From positions 1 to 64,000 of the forward strand of contig NZ_JAWQUO010000008.1 in NCBI RefSeq assembly GCF_033446605.1: a stretch of DNA of 64,000 bases, written 5' to 3'. Every line of letters begins with the position of its first letter. Positions within the stretch are counted from its first letter, which is position 1. The notes beneath the pieces are model-generated. The model worked only from the letters and a program-made list of their open reading frames with translations, made no database searches and had not been told where the DNA came from. Shown here piece after piece: positions 47,180-55,927 of this stretch. This stretch comes from Iodobacter sp025352645 (GTDB lineage Bacteria > Pseudomonadota > Gammaproteobacteria > Burkholderiales > Chitinibacteraceae). The position numbers and the translations under genes were made by a program.

Positions 47180-48064
47180 ATGAAATATTCATTAGATCAG
47201 TTAAGTGCCTTTAAAGCCGCTGCTGAGTGCGGTTCTTTCTCCGCTGCGGCTCGGCGTATGGGCAAAGCGCAGTCTTTGATTAGCACCGCCATCGCCAATT
47301 TAGAGATTGATCTAGGGGTGAGCTTATTTCACCGCGCGGGGCGTTACCCCCAACTTAGCGCTGAAGGTAAGCGCTTATTGCCCGAGGCCATCTCTATTTT
47401 GCAGCGGTGTGAGCAGCTCAGCGGCATTGCTCATGGCCTGAATGCGGGGCAAGAAGCCAAGCTACGCCTCGCCGTAGATGATTCGGCACAGATGCCTTGG
47501 CTGGGGGATTTACTAGAGCAATTAGCGAGCAAATTTCCACTACTGGAGGTGGAGTTGTTATTCCCCATCATGGATGATTTATACAAGCTACTGCAATCAG
47601 GACGAGTTGACTTAGGGATCAGCTATGAAGCGGCTGAGCAGCCCAAAGAGTTGGCATTTCATTGGCTCAAACAATGCGAACTGCAGTTTGTCGTATCCAG
47701 ACAACACCCGCTTGCCGCAGCCAACAATGTGAGCCTTGCCATGCTACAAAGCCACCGGCAACTGATGGTCACGGGCAGACACAGCGGCGCCGAAAAAGAG
47801 CGCTTTCGCTATTCACCCTCAGTTTGGTGGGTAGAAGGCGATTGGGCCGTGCTTGAGCTGGTGCGGCGGGGCTTAGGCTGGGCTTGTTTACCCAAGCACT
47901 TTGCCGATGTGGCACTGGAGCAAGATATTGTTCAGCTACCAATTCAGTTTAGCGAAAGTAAATTACAACTGGGTATTCAGCTGGTTTGGCATCCGGGGCA
48001 TCAGCTAGGCCTCGCTGGCCAGTGGTTAAAAACCGCGCTGATTCAAGGCGCAATTGATGCATAA
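47180..48064 (+). CDS. LysR-family regulator, likely controlling the PACE gene
   Basis: 294 residues. The DNA-binding start is LDQLSAFKAAAECGSFSAAARRMGKAQSLISTAIANLEIDLGVSLFHRAGRYPQ; the effector domain includes AKLRLAVDDSAQMPWLG and LVRRGLGWACLPKHFA. Its gene is divergent from the PACE transporter, with 89 bp between start codons. By analogy with AceR it would activate the pump in response to an exported compound. That function is inferred from layout and not from the protein sequence. Confidence 0.88.
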   Translation: MKYSLDQLSAFKAAAECGSFSAAARRMGKAQSLISTAIANLEIDLGVSLFHRAGRYPQLSAEGKRLLPEAISILQRCEQLSGIAHGLNAGQEAKLRLAVDDSAQMPWLGDLLEQLASKFPLLEVELLFPIMDDLYKLLQSGRVDLGISYEAAEQPKELAFHWLKQCELQFVVSRQHPLAAANNVSLAMLQSHRQLMVTGRHSGAEKERFRYSPSVWWVEGDWAVLELVRRGLGWACLPKHFADVALEQDIVQLPIQFSESKLQLGIQLVWHPGHQLGLAGQWLKTALIQGAIDA

Positions 48065-48164
48065 GCCCTTGCCAGATACGACCAACCACAAATACCCGTG
48101 CACTTACCTGATTAGCGGGATAGCTCAGCAAAAAGTTATTTCAAATTTTAAATGCATCAAAATA

Positions 48165-48243
48165 ATCATCCCCGAGTGTTTTTATCAGGGATCCAGAGAT
48201 TTGGAGTGCCGCAAGACTGGATTCCCGCCATCCGTGGAATGAC
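48165..48243. repeat. Dispersed intergenic repeat, copy 2 (TCATCCCCGAG family)
   Basis: Related to 22346-22424: it starts ATCATCCCCGAGTG, has GGGATCCAGAGATTTGGAGTGCCGC in pieces shared with copy 1, and ends GGATTCCCGCC...GGAATGAC. The rest of the gene-free 48065-48407 shows only the upstream region of the next gene. Confidence 0.7.
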
Positions 48244-48407
48244 GATTCAATCCGCTGAGCTAAGCCGCTAATCAGGTGCACTTATGCCCTAATCCTCCAT
48301 AATCTGGGTGAAATAAACCCTTATTTCAACAGGCAACAAGGCAAATCATTCAAACAGCGCCACTGTCGGTATAATCACTTTTTTGTCACCTTCCGTACAG
48401 GCCAGCC

Positions 48408-49502
48408 ATGTACCTACCAGATCCTCGCCTCTACGCTAGAGTTAACGCACAAAACCCAATTATTCGCCTACTGATGTCACTGCTAACAGAATCGTCCAGC
48501 GCGCTTGTTCAGCAAAAACGTGAAGAACTCACCGCTCTACTGGCCGATACCCTCGCCATTCAAGATCATGCGGCGTTAAATGCAGCCATGACCCAAGCGC
48601 CGTCTTTAGACGCTTATCTGGAGCTGTGGAGCCTCTTACGCGCAGCCGTTGAAAACGCGCCAAAAAATGCCGAACACTATGCGATCCCTTTTGCGATCCC
48701 AGTGATTTTGGTGGCGGGTTTCAAAGGCACAACCGAGCTAGCAGGCCAATTATCCGATGTTGATGCCGTACTTGCACTATTAAAACAACACGAAGTCATC
48801 AGCCCAGACGCTGATGTATGGCTATCGGCCAAGCTGGTACACGCCGAAACACTGGCAAGCGTTAATCCATCGCAACTCAGCCAATGGCGTGATCAATTGC
48901 AATACGCCTCGGGTGGCTTGCCGCTGGATTTAAACACCTCCCCAATGCCACTTAAAGACGAGGCGGTATTCTTACGCTATCTAGTTGGCGTGGCAATGCA
49001 GAACAAAGACGCGGCCCCAGCGATTAAACTCGGTGGCAACTTAGGCGCTTGGGGTATGCAGTTAGCCAATCTGATTGGTGAGCAACTTAAAACCAATGGT
49101 GTAACTTTATTCCCGATTCCACGCACCCCAATGCCGTGGCTCACTGCGGGCGAAGCAGGCCGTGAAACCCAGCTACAAACCCGGTTACAGCTCATGGCCA
49201 GCAATGCATTGCGCAGCATCCGCAGCAAAGGCCGCACACCGGTTATCTGTATTGCTGCGCACGAAAACGCCGAAATCCGCATCACATTTTCAACGATTGA
49301 AGATGCTGAGCGCTGGGAAGGTTTTGTTTGGCCGCTATCGGCTTGGGATCACGTAGAAAAAATCCACCAATACGCGGTTGAGTTATTCCGTGAATGTATG
49401 GTGAGCGATATTCGCATTATCGAAAACGTACAGCCTAATATGGATAGTGATCAGTTACCGTTCTTTGTAACGGCGCATATTAAGGCGGTTGTGCAGCATT
49501 AA
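48408..49502 (+). CDS. Conserved hypothetical protein, cytoplasmic
   Basis: I do not recognise a named family. The 364 residues have no signal or membrane segment. The first half is helical (LLMSLLTESSSALVQQKREELTALL, LDAYLELWSLLRAAVENAP), with a hydrophobic central segment (YAIPFAIPVILVAGFKG) and a mixed alpha/beta second half (LFPIPRTPMPWLTAGEAGRE, GRTPVICIAAHENAEIRITF, WPLSAWDHVEKIHQYAVELFRECMVSDIRI). The gene stands alone with its own upstream space. The good start, length and even codon use make it real; function is open. Confidence 0.75.
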   Translation: MYLPDPRLYARVNAQNPIIRLLMSLLTESSSALVQQKREELTALLADTLAIQDHAALNAAMTQAPSLDAYLELWSLLRAAVENAPKNAEHYAIPFAIPVILVAGFKGTTELAGQLSDVDAVLALLKQHEVISPDADVWLSAKLVHAETLASVNPSQLSQWRDQLQYASGGLPLDLNTSPMPLKDEAVFLRYLVGVAMQNKDAAPAIKLGGNLGAWGMQLANLIGEQLKTNGVTLFPIPRTPMPWLTAGEAGRETQLQTRLQLMASNALRSIRSKGRTPVICIAAHENAEIRITFSTIEDAERWEGFVWPLSAWDHVEKIHQYAVELFRECMVSDIRIIENVQPNMDSDQLPFFVTAHIKAVVQH

Positions 49503-49935
49503 TTGATTTTAATAAAGCGATCCTCGCTAAACCGTTTTTTGTATTAGCAAGCTACGAAAAAGTGTAATAGCCACGCTCTCAACATTGGGCTTAAGTCCCC
49601 CTTGAAGCACGCCGAAGCGAGGAATAAACGGCTCGGAGTTTCGGAAAAGGGGTAGCGGGCGTGCTCCCGAGCAGCCTTTTTCGCCGAGCCGATTATCCGC
49701 AGTGAGGGGCCTTCGTGCTTTTGAGTTTGCGGTTTTGCTTCCTTTCTTAGGCCGTTCAAGAAAGGGAGTCCCTCACGGGGGATTACCGCACCAAAATCAA
49801 CGTGCCGAAGGCACTAAAAAAGTCTTTTTGACTTTGCTTAGCGTACATAGAGCAACCCGCCAATAATGAGATGATGTAAGCACGACGGGTTGTCCCACTC
49901 CACGATAAATTTCCACTTCCAATATCGAGGCCACC
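49503..49935. other. Gene-free 433 bp with internal symmetry
   Basis: Words such as CGGCTCGG (near 49629) and CGAGCCG (near 49684), and paired CTTTCTTAGGCC/GGCCGTTCAAGAAAGG-like arms (near 49740-49767), hint at folded RNA or a repeated element. A minus-strand frame of 71 codons (49544-49759) exists, but its composition (Lys/Arg/Ser-rich, no fold pattern) is that of a translated repeat. I cannot assign a function. Confidence 0.4.
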
Positions 49936-50247
49936 ATGAGCCATTATCAGCACCACGTATTTTTTTGCCTAAACCAGCGCGAGCCGGGCGAGCGTCAGAG
50001 CTGTAATAGCTGCGGCGCAGTTGAGATGTGGGAGCACGCCAAAGGCCGCATCAAAAAACTAGGGCTAAGCCAGCCGGGCAAAGTACGGATTAATAAAGCA
50101 GGCTGTTTAGAGCGCTGTGAAGAAGGCCCTGTACTGGTCGTTTACCCAGAAGCCGTTTGGTATACCTATATCGATAAAAGCGATATTGACGAGATTATCG
50201 ACGAACATATCGTCAATGGCCGCATCGTTGAGCGTTTAAAGATTTAA
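49936..50247 (+). CDS. Thioredoxin-like [2Fe-2S] ferredoxin
   Basis: 103-residue cytoplasmic electron carrier. The cysteine pattern Cys11, Cys23, Cys57 and Cys61 (FFCLNQ, SCNSCG, AGCLERCEEGP) is that of thioredoxin-like [2Fe-2S] ferredoxins, with an extra Cys26. VVYPEAVWY follows as the usual next strand. Its redox partner is unknown. It precedes the hydrolase gene by 74 bp in the same direction. Confidence 0.9.
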   Translation: MSHYQHHVFFCLNQREPGERQSCNSCGAVEMWEHAKGRIKKLGLSQPGKVRINKAGCLERCEEGPVLVVYPEAVWYTYIDKSDIDEIIDEHIVNGRIVERLKI

Positions 50248-50321
50248 ACCGTTTCTAGTCTGCATCAAGGGCAATTGATTGCCCGTATTTTTCAAACTCA
50301 CCATCTGGCACACCTCCGCCC

Positions 50322-50969
50322 ATGAATATTCCCCGCAAAGCCCCTTCTTTTGAGCTGATTGAAATCAACGGCCCCGTGGGCACACTGGAATGCCTGAGGT
50401 TATCTTCCGCTCTTGAAACAACCGTGGGCATTGTGCTGGTCGCACACCCTAATCCCACCGAAGGCGGCACATTTAATAATAAAATCGTGCATACCCTTGC
50501 AAAAACACTCAGCCGCCTTGGCTATATCGCCTATTGCCCTAATCTGCGCGGCGTAGGCAACTCGGCAGGTGCATTTGAGAATGGCGTAGGCGAAGTGGAC
50601 GATATGGCGGCGGTATTAGCCTTTGCCAGAGCCGAAAACCCAACACTAACGCGGCTTACGCTAGCAGGATTTTCTTTTGGCACCTTTGTGCAAAGCCAGC
50701 TACGCCAACGCTTAAATGATGACGAAGTGGAAGGGATGATTTTGATTGGGCCAGCAGTAAGCAGACATAATTTTCCTCCCGTTCCCAATCACAGCACGCT
50801 GCTGATTCATGGTGAAGAAGACGAAGTGATTAGCCTTGCCACCGTACTCAATTGGGCAAGGCCACAATCATTACCCGTAGTGGTATTCCCAGGCGTTGGC
50901 CATTATTTTCACGGCAAGCTCACCCAATTGGCGGATTGGATCAACAAAGAATGGCGTCATCGTAGCTAA
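50322..50969 (+). CDS. Alpha/beta-hydrolase (dienelactone-hydrolase/COG2945 type)
   Basis: 215-residue cytoplasmic hydrolase. The nucleophile elbow is GFSFG, oxyanion region VAHPNPTEGGTFNNK, acid residue in IHGEEDEVI, and histidine in FPGVGHYFHG, giving a complete Ser-Asp/Glu-His set. The HPNPTEGGT opening and short length match the small COG2945 group of unknown substrate. It is probably in one unit with the preceding ferredoxin. Confidence 0.85.
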   Translation: MNIPRKAPSFELIEINGPVGTLECLRLSSALETTVGIVLVAHPNPTEGGTFNNKIVHTLAKTLSRLGYIAYCPNLRGVGNSAGAFENGVGEVDDMAAVLAFARAENPTLTRLTLAGFSFGTFVQSQLRQRLNDDEVEGMILIGPAVSRHNFPPVPNHSTLLIHGEEDEVISLATVLNWARPQSLPVVVFPGVGHYFHGKLTQLADWINKEWRHRS

Positions 50970-51123
50970 AAAAGGCACGACATGCCGTGCCCCTACACCA
51001 TCAGTATCTACACAATTTAGCTGTACGAGCTCCCCCTTTTTACACAGGGGGAAGCTACAGCTGTGGCATTTGTGCAGATACCTATGCCCCCTCACAGCCC
51101 CTGAATAGTTTTAGCGCAGATCT

Positions 51124-51789
51124 ATGAATCTAATCGCCGCCCCCTTTGCACACTGGCTGCTTCTGATTGCACTACTCATCAGTGGCGGCCTTATTTTGCA
51201 CGCGGCCACGCGGATTGCTTGGTTTGCCCTTAGCCAAGAGCAACTAACCGGCTGGTTTGGGGCCAGCGTAGTGGTGCTGGGATTTTGGCAAATGAAAGCC
51301 AGTATTCAGCCTGGGCTATCATTTCATCTACTTGGTGCCAGCGCCCTAGCCATGATCGCAGGCCGAGATAAAGCCTTGCTAGGGCTGGCCGCAGTCTTAG
51401 CTGCAGATACCGCTTATGGCCACGGTGAATGGGCCAGCTTTGGGCTGTCTTACCTGATCATTGCCTTTATCCCTGTTACGCTTGCCCATGTACTGTTGAC
51501 TTGGGCGCAGCGCGCCTTACCTGCCAATTACTTTATCTATATTTTTGTAAATTGCTTTGCCGCCAGCGCATTATCAATGTGGAGCGTAGGCCTGCTCACC
51601 TGTGGCCTCTTAGCGGCCAGTGGCGCTTATCCTCTGGATTTTTTACTTGAAGAACAACTGCCCTACTATTTTTTACTAGGCTGGCCCGAAGGATTTAGCA
51701 GCGGCATTTACCTAACACTGCTAGTTGTTTGGCGGCCAGAATGGGTAAGCACTTTTAATGATGCGTTTTATTTAACGCATAAAAATTAA
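51124..51789 (+). CDS. CbiM-like energy-coupling-factor permease component
   Basis: 221 residues with about six membrane segments (LLLIALLISGGLILHAATRIAW, LGASALAMIAGRDKALLGLAAVL, YLIIAFIPVTLAHVLLTW and others). FHLLGASAL is the core motif of the CbiM family, which binds cobalt or nickel. True CbiM proteins begin MHI at the metal site; this one begins MNLIAAPFAHW, so metal binding may differ, as in the variant found widely in Betaproteobacteria. No CbiQ or CbiO genes are adjacent. Confidence 0.75.
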   Translation: MNLIAAPFAHWLLLIALLISGGLILHAATRIAWFALSQEQLTGWFGASVVVLGFWQMKASIQPGLSFHLLGASALAMIAGRDKALLGLAAVLAADTAYGHGEWASFGLSYLIIAFIPVTLAHVLLTWAQRALPANYFIYIFVNCFAASALSMWSVGLLTCGLLAASGAYPLDFLLEEQLPYYFLLGWPEGFSSGIYLTLLVVWRPEWVSTFNDAFYLTHKN

Positions 51790-51928
51790 ATAAGGGCTGA
51801 AACCATGGGGTGTACGGCGGGTTTGCTTATTGTTTTGTCGCTAAAGTAATGAAGGCTTTGCAAGCTGACTTGCCCTTTAATTACATTAAAGGCTATTGTT
51901 AAGGCAAATCACACCACCTCAAAAATGC

Positions 51929-53473
51929 ATGCACAGCATACGCTCACGACTCAATCTGATCTTCCTTGCCATCGTGACGCTATTTTTAGCGATCTCTGGT
52001 GTGATTTCCTATTGGCAAACGCAGCAAGAGCTAGAAAACAATATGCGACACTCCGCTATTGCCTTACAAAAGCGCTTGCAAACCGTGCTACCAGGTATCT
52101 TATGGAATTTTGACAGCACCCAATTAGGCCTAGTTGTAGAAGCAGAAATGCAATCCGCCGATTTATCCATGCTGCTGGTTTACAACAATGAAGAACAAGT
52201 AGATGGCCGCATCAATGTGCGGGGCAATATGGCCACCGTGAATGGCAATACGCCCACTGCAAATGCACAAACCTTTCCTATTTATTACCCAGCCAATGAA
52301 AAATCTAAGCCTATGGGCAAAGTTTATTATGTTTTTTCACGGGATAAAATATCCGCCCGCCTTAATCAAATGATCATTTCAAAAATAATAGAGGTGGTTT
52401 TACTTGATTTACTCTTATTTATGGCGCTCTCCCATAGCCTGCTATTAGTGGTGATTAGGCCACTAGATCAACTCAGAGAATCACTCATCCACGCATCGGA
52501 TGCCAAAGATTTTGATCTAAACAACATCAATCTTCCACAGCATAGAAAAGGTGAATTTGCGGATGTAGCCGCTGCGGTACACAGCATTACCCGCAGGCTT
52601 TGTGATGATTTAGAAAGCCGTAAAGCTGCCGAGCTAGCCATGCGCCTCACTCGAGACCTTACTGAGAGCGCATTTAAGCAGTTGAATGAAACTAAAAACA
52701 ATCTTGTTCAAGCAGAAAAGATGGCCTCTTTAGGCGGCTTAGTGGCGGGGGTGGCCCATGAAGTCAACACACCCGTTGGAGTTATTTTGACCAGTGCTTC
52801 GGTTTTATCTGAAGAAACCATTCTATTTAAAAACAACTTAGATGCGGGAGCGATTAAAAAATCTGAAGTGATGCGTTATTCAGAAATGGCGATTGAATCC
52901 AGCCGTTTGATTTTAGCCAATGCTGAACGCGCTGCCCAGCTGATTCAAAGCTTTAAACAAGTTGCCGTTGATCAAACATCAGAAGCACGCCGCAGTTTTG
53001 AATTGGGTGAATATATAGACGAGGTAATTATGAGCCTCAAGCCCACGCTGAAACGCACCTTCGTTACCATTGAAACCAATTGCCCTGAAAAAATAGATTT
53101 AGACGGCTACCCTGGTGCCATTTCGCAAATCATCACCAATTTTTTAACCAATGCCTTAGCGCACGCCTTTGCTGAAGGGCAAGAAGGGCTGATTTCGCTC
53201 AGTGCCACGCGCAGCGATGCTAGTGTCACCCTAAGGTTTGAAGACAACGGCGGGGGCATTCCTCCTGAGCATCTTAAAAAAGTTTTTGACCCGTTTTTTA
53301 CCACTAAGCGAGGGAGTGGTGGCAGCGGTTTGGGGCTAAATGTGGTGTACAACTTAGTCACCCAAACCTTAGGCGGCTCGTTGATTGTTAATTCAGAGTT
53401 AGGCAAAGGCACTTGCTTTATTGCCTGCTTTCCGCTGATCGCCCCCCAGGCGAAGGAAAGCAAATCCAGTTAG
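51929..53473 (+). CDS. Membrane sensor histidine kinase
   Basis: From the ATG at 51929 the protein is 514 residues; a TTG at 51896 is less likely because it would add 11 residues before the membrane segment (LIFLAIVTLFLAISGVISYW). A periplasmic domain with PGILWNFDSTQLGLVVEAEM (about 45-150) is followed by a second membrane segment (VVLLDLLLFMALSHSLLLVVI), a HAMP-like linker, a HisKA-type helix with VAHEVNTPVGVI (His in the conserved position) and an HATPase domain with DNGGGIPPEHLKKVFDPFFT and GSGLGLNVV. The response regulator is not adjacent. Signal unknown. Confidence 0.88.
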   Translation: MHSIRSRLNLIFLAIVTLFLAISGVISYWQTQQELENNMRHSAIALQKRLQTVLPGILWNFDSTQLGLVVEAEMQSADLSMLLVYNNEEQVDGRINVRGNMATVNGNTPTANAQTFPIYYPANEKSKPMGKVYYVFSRDKISARLNQMIISKIIEVVLLDLLLFMALSHSLLLVVIRPLDQLRESLIHASDAKDFDLNNINLPQHRKGEFADVAAAVHSITRRLCDDLESRKAAELAMRLTRDLTESAFKQLNETKNNLVQAEKMASLGGLVAGVAHEVNTPVGVILTSASVLSEETILFKNNLDAGAIKKSEVMRYSEMAIESSRLILANAERAAQLIQSFKQVAVDQTSEARRSFELGEYIDEVIMSLKPTLKRTFVTIETNCPEKIDLDGYPGAISQIITNFLTNALAHAFAEGQEGLISLSATRSDASVTLRFEDNGGGIPPEHLKKVFDPFFTTKRGSGGSGLGLNVVYNLVTQTLGGSLIVNSELGKGTCFIACFPLIAPQAKESKSS

Positions 53474-53503
53474 AAACAGTCATAATCTGGTATCCTTACG
53501 CCC

Positions 53504-54559
53504 ATGAAACATGCCATCCTATTTTATTGTCGCCCCGGCTTCGAAGCCGATGTGGAGGCCGAATTCACCTTTAAAGCAGATATCCCTGGTAAGTGGGAAA
53601 TCGGCCAAGGTTTTTGCCTCTTTTTACCTAAGCGCCCTGCCGATTGGGACAAACTCTATCGCACACTAGAATGTGGCGATTGGGTTTTTCCGCGCCAAAT
53701 CGTATTTGTGGCCGAAGCCCTTGATCTACCACCTAAAGATCGGCTGACTCCCATCCTAAATGCGCTCGATGGCTTACACGAAACGCACCAAGGCCCTTGG
53801 CGTGATGTATGGATTGAATATCCAGACACCAACGATGGCAAAGAAATCTCCTCGTTTAGCCGCAAATTTGGCGCACTCCTCGATGCCAAATTAGCCGCCA
53901 AAGGCTGGGGTAATCAGCCAGAAGCCAGCGCCCGTTTACATCTGTTTTTCCCAACTTTAGAACGTGTTTATATCGGTTTTACCCGCCCAGATTTTTCTGT
54001 GAACTGGCAGCTCGGTATTCCACGCCTGCGTATGCCAACAGATGCGCCTAGCCGCTCTACACTTAAACTTGCCGAAGCATTTATGATGCTGGTGCCAGAA
54101 TCTGCCCAAGTTAAGCCAGGCATGAGCGCGGTAGATTTAGGTGCCGCACCTGGTGGCTGGACTTGGCAAATGGTCAGCCGTGGTTGTACCAAGATTTTTG
54201 CCATTGATAACGGCCCCATGAAAGGCAGTATGGCTATCCACCCTAGCGTTAAACATCTGCGTGAAGATGGCTTTAAATATCGCCCTAAAAGCCCAGTGGA
54301 TTGGTTGGTTTGCGATATGGTGGAGCAACCCGCCCGCATTGCTGCGCTGATGGCCGATTGGATGATCAAAGGCCACGCCCGTCAGTTTATTTTTAACTTT
54401 AAACTGCCCATGAAAAAACGCTGGAATGAGCTGCAGCGCTGCATGGAAATCATTGATGATGCACTAGGTGGAGCAGGTATCCGCTATCAATTTCGCGCGC
54501 GCCATCTGTATCACGACCGCGAAGAAGTCACTTGCTATCTAAGTAAAATCAAGCGCTAA
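53504..54559 (+). CDS. rlmM: 23S rRNA 2'-O-ribose C2498 methyltransferase RlmM
   Basis: Methylates the 2'-hydroxyl of C2498 in the peptidyl-transferase centre. 351 residues (E. coli enzyme about 366). The N-terminal THUMP-like region (HAILFYCRPGFEADVEAEF) is followed by the RrmJ-type Rossmann domain with the AdoMet loop VDLGAAPGGWTWQM, the FAIDNGPM segment, VCDMVEQPAR and the catalytic-lysine region FNFKLPMKKR. It starts 30 bp after the kinase gene stop, so it may share that transcript. Confidence 0.96.
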   Translation: MKHAILFYCRPGFEADVEAEFTFKADIPGKWEIGQGFCLFLPKRPADWDKLYRTLECGDWVFPRQIVFVAEALDLPPKDRLTPILNALDGLHETHQGPWRDVWIEYPDTNDGKEISSFSRKFGALLDAKLAAKGWGNQPEASARLHLFFPTLERVYIGFTRPDFSVNWQLGIPRLRMPTDAPSRSTLKLAEAFMMLVPESAQVKPGMSAVDLGAAPGGWTWQMVSRGCTKIFAIDNGPMKGSMAIHPSVKHLREDGFKYRPKSPVDWLVCDMVEQPARIAALMADWMIKGHARQFIFNFKLPMKKRWNELQRCMEIIDDALGGAGIRYQFRARHLYHDREEVTCYLSKIKR

Positions 54560-55192
54560 GGTTAAGTAAAACTGAGGAGCTGGCTTGCGGCTCGCACCCA
54601 GTGAAGCCAATACCATATAACGTGAGTGGCGTATGGTAGTTTTCAAATACCTAAGTTGATATCAATAGGGGCGCTGCAAGCAGTGCCCCTTGCATATCGT
54701 GGATATGCATCCATTAAGGTGGATCTCAAAAAATCTATATTTCTAAATAAAACAAGGCGTGTATTAAAGAAATCGACGCTGCATATGTTTGATATGTAAG
54801 GGTATTTTTTAATTCGCAACGCAGTATTATGAGATCAGATGGGTTTTTCGAGGTTCCCTAAGGTAATTGCTGGGCAATCCCTTTTTAATCATCGTTGCTT
54901 GGTATTACAAAACGCTGCAAAACGGCCTTATCATGCGTCTATTTTAGATACACAATGATTAGCTATATTTATCAGTTATTTAATATGCAAGCTAGTCTAT
55001 TTTATTAAAATGACTTGATTAAGTGATCATCCCCACGGCAATTCGCACGCGTTCAGTAAGCCCTCCCCATCTTAGTAAAAAACCCTTTATACTTACAAAA
55101 CAGTCCAATAATAGGCCTGCTAATCAGCATTTTTTAATTTATATTTTTAAGAGAGTTATTCATTGTTAGTCACTAAGCAACAGGGGTATCGC
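54560..55192. other. Gene-free 633 bp with palindromic repeats before mscL
   Basis: Contains the short palindrome AGGGGCGCTGC-AA-GCAGTGCCCCT at 54667-54690, a member of the TAGGGGCGC family. A stretch at about 54716-54860 (AAGGTGGATCTCAAAAA, AAATAAAACAAGGCG) partly resembles 44240-44285 after metG, so it may be another dispersed repeat. The AT-rich end (55100-55160) probably carries the mscL promoter. No gene is supported. Confidence 0.5.
54667..54690. repeat. Short GC palindrome of the TAGGGGCGC family
   Basis: Eleven-base arms (one mismatch) around AA. It is a reduced form of the core seen at 24103, 46531 and 55821. Confidence 0.65.
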
Positions 55193-55618
55193 ATGTTTAA
55201 AGAATTCAAAGAATTTGCAATGCGCGGTAACGTAATCGACTTAGCCGTCGGTATTATCATTGGTGCAGCTTTTGGCAAGATTGTTGATTCGCTGGTTAAA
55301 GATATCATCATGCCGCCTATTGCCATGCTGATGGGCAAGGTTGATTTTGCTAATTTGTATTTATTATTATCCGAGGGTAAAACCCCTGCCCCTTATGCCA
55401 CCCTTGATGCTGCGCAAAAAGCTGGGGCGGTCACGCTTAATTACGGGGTATTTATCAATGTATTGATCAGCTTTGTGATCGTAACATTTGCCGTTTTCTT
55501 GGTGATTAAAGGCTTAAATAACCTAAAGCGTGAAGAAGCAATTGCCCCTGCCACGCCCGCCGCTACACCAGAAGATATCGAGCTATTACGCGAGATTAGG
55601 GATTTACTAAAAAAATAA
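55193..55618 (+). CDS. mscL: Large-conductance mechanosensitive channel MscL
   Basis: Pentameric inner-membrane valve that opens on hypo-osmotic shock. From ATG 55193 the protein is 141 residues (usual about 136) and begins MFKEFKEFAMRGNVIDLAVG, the standard N-terminus; an open frame reaching 55163 adds ten residues of no family likeness. TM1 is VGIIIGAAFGKIVDSLVKDI with the gating Gly-rich face, and TM2 is FINVLISFVIVTFAVFLVIKG; a C-terminal helix bundle (PEDIELLREIRDLLKK) follows. AGGGG lies upstream. Confidence 0.97.
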   Translation: MFKEFKEFAMRGNVIDLAVGIIIGAAFGKIVDSLVKDIIMPPIAMLMGKVDFANLYLLLSEGKTPAPYATLDAAQKAGAVTLNYGVFINVLISFVIVTFAVFLVIKGLNNLKREEAIAPATPAATPEDIELLREIRDLLKK

Positions 55619-55645
55619 CCGCGCATAAGCAGCTATCTTTTAATG

Positions 55646-55678
55646 ACGCCCCATTTCTGCTACTAAAGAATGGGGCGT
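55646..55678. other. Hairpin after mscL (possible terminator)
   Basis: ACGCCCCATT and AATGGGGCGT pair perfectly over 10 bp with a 13-base loop, 28 bp after the mscL stop. Only a weak T-stretch follows, so Rho-independent termination is uncertain. A second hairpin, TTTGCCCACGT/ACGTGGGCAAA, follows at 55698-55728. Confidence 0.55.
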
Positions 55679-55760
55679 TAACTTAGAATGAGCTAGCTTT
55701 GCCCACGTGGATTCACGACGTGGGCAAAAAACTTGCCACTCTACAAATGCCTACCTGATT

Positions 55761-55927
55761 ATGTCTCTTGCTCATTTTTTGGCGTTTGTCTGAGAATATC
55801 ACCGTAAATAGAGTGAACTCGTAGGGGCGCTGCTTGCTGCGCCCTCGCTGAACAGGGCGCAGCAAGCAGCGCCCCTACAGTATATTGGCCTATATGCAAT
55901 ACATAGCTTTGTTTGAGAAAGAGACAT
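55761..55927. repeat. MITE-like element, copy B
   Basis: Terminal repeats ATGTCTCTTGCTCA and TGAGAAAGAGACAT are identical to those of copy A at 46496-46636. The GC palindrome (55822-55877) is also shared, as is the right flank TATATTGGCCTATATG-like sequence. It is 26 bp longer than copy A, mostly left of the core. The outer bases extend the palindrome (TTATGTCTC...GAGACATAA), hinting at a TA-type target. Confidence 0.85.

Noticed and set aside
49544..49759. 71-codon minus-strand frame as a small gene
   Set aside because: Basic, low-complexity composition without fold pattern in a repeat-like non-coding stretch; no ribosome-binding site.
54560..55192. A hidden tRNA or small RNA gene in the long space before mscL
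   Set aside because: No cloverleaf, CCA end or TPsiC-like motif was found; only palindromic repeats are visible.
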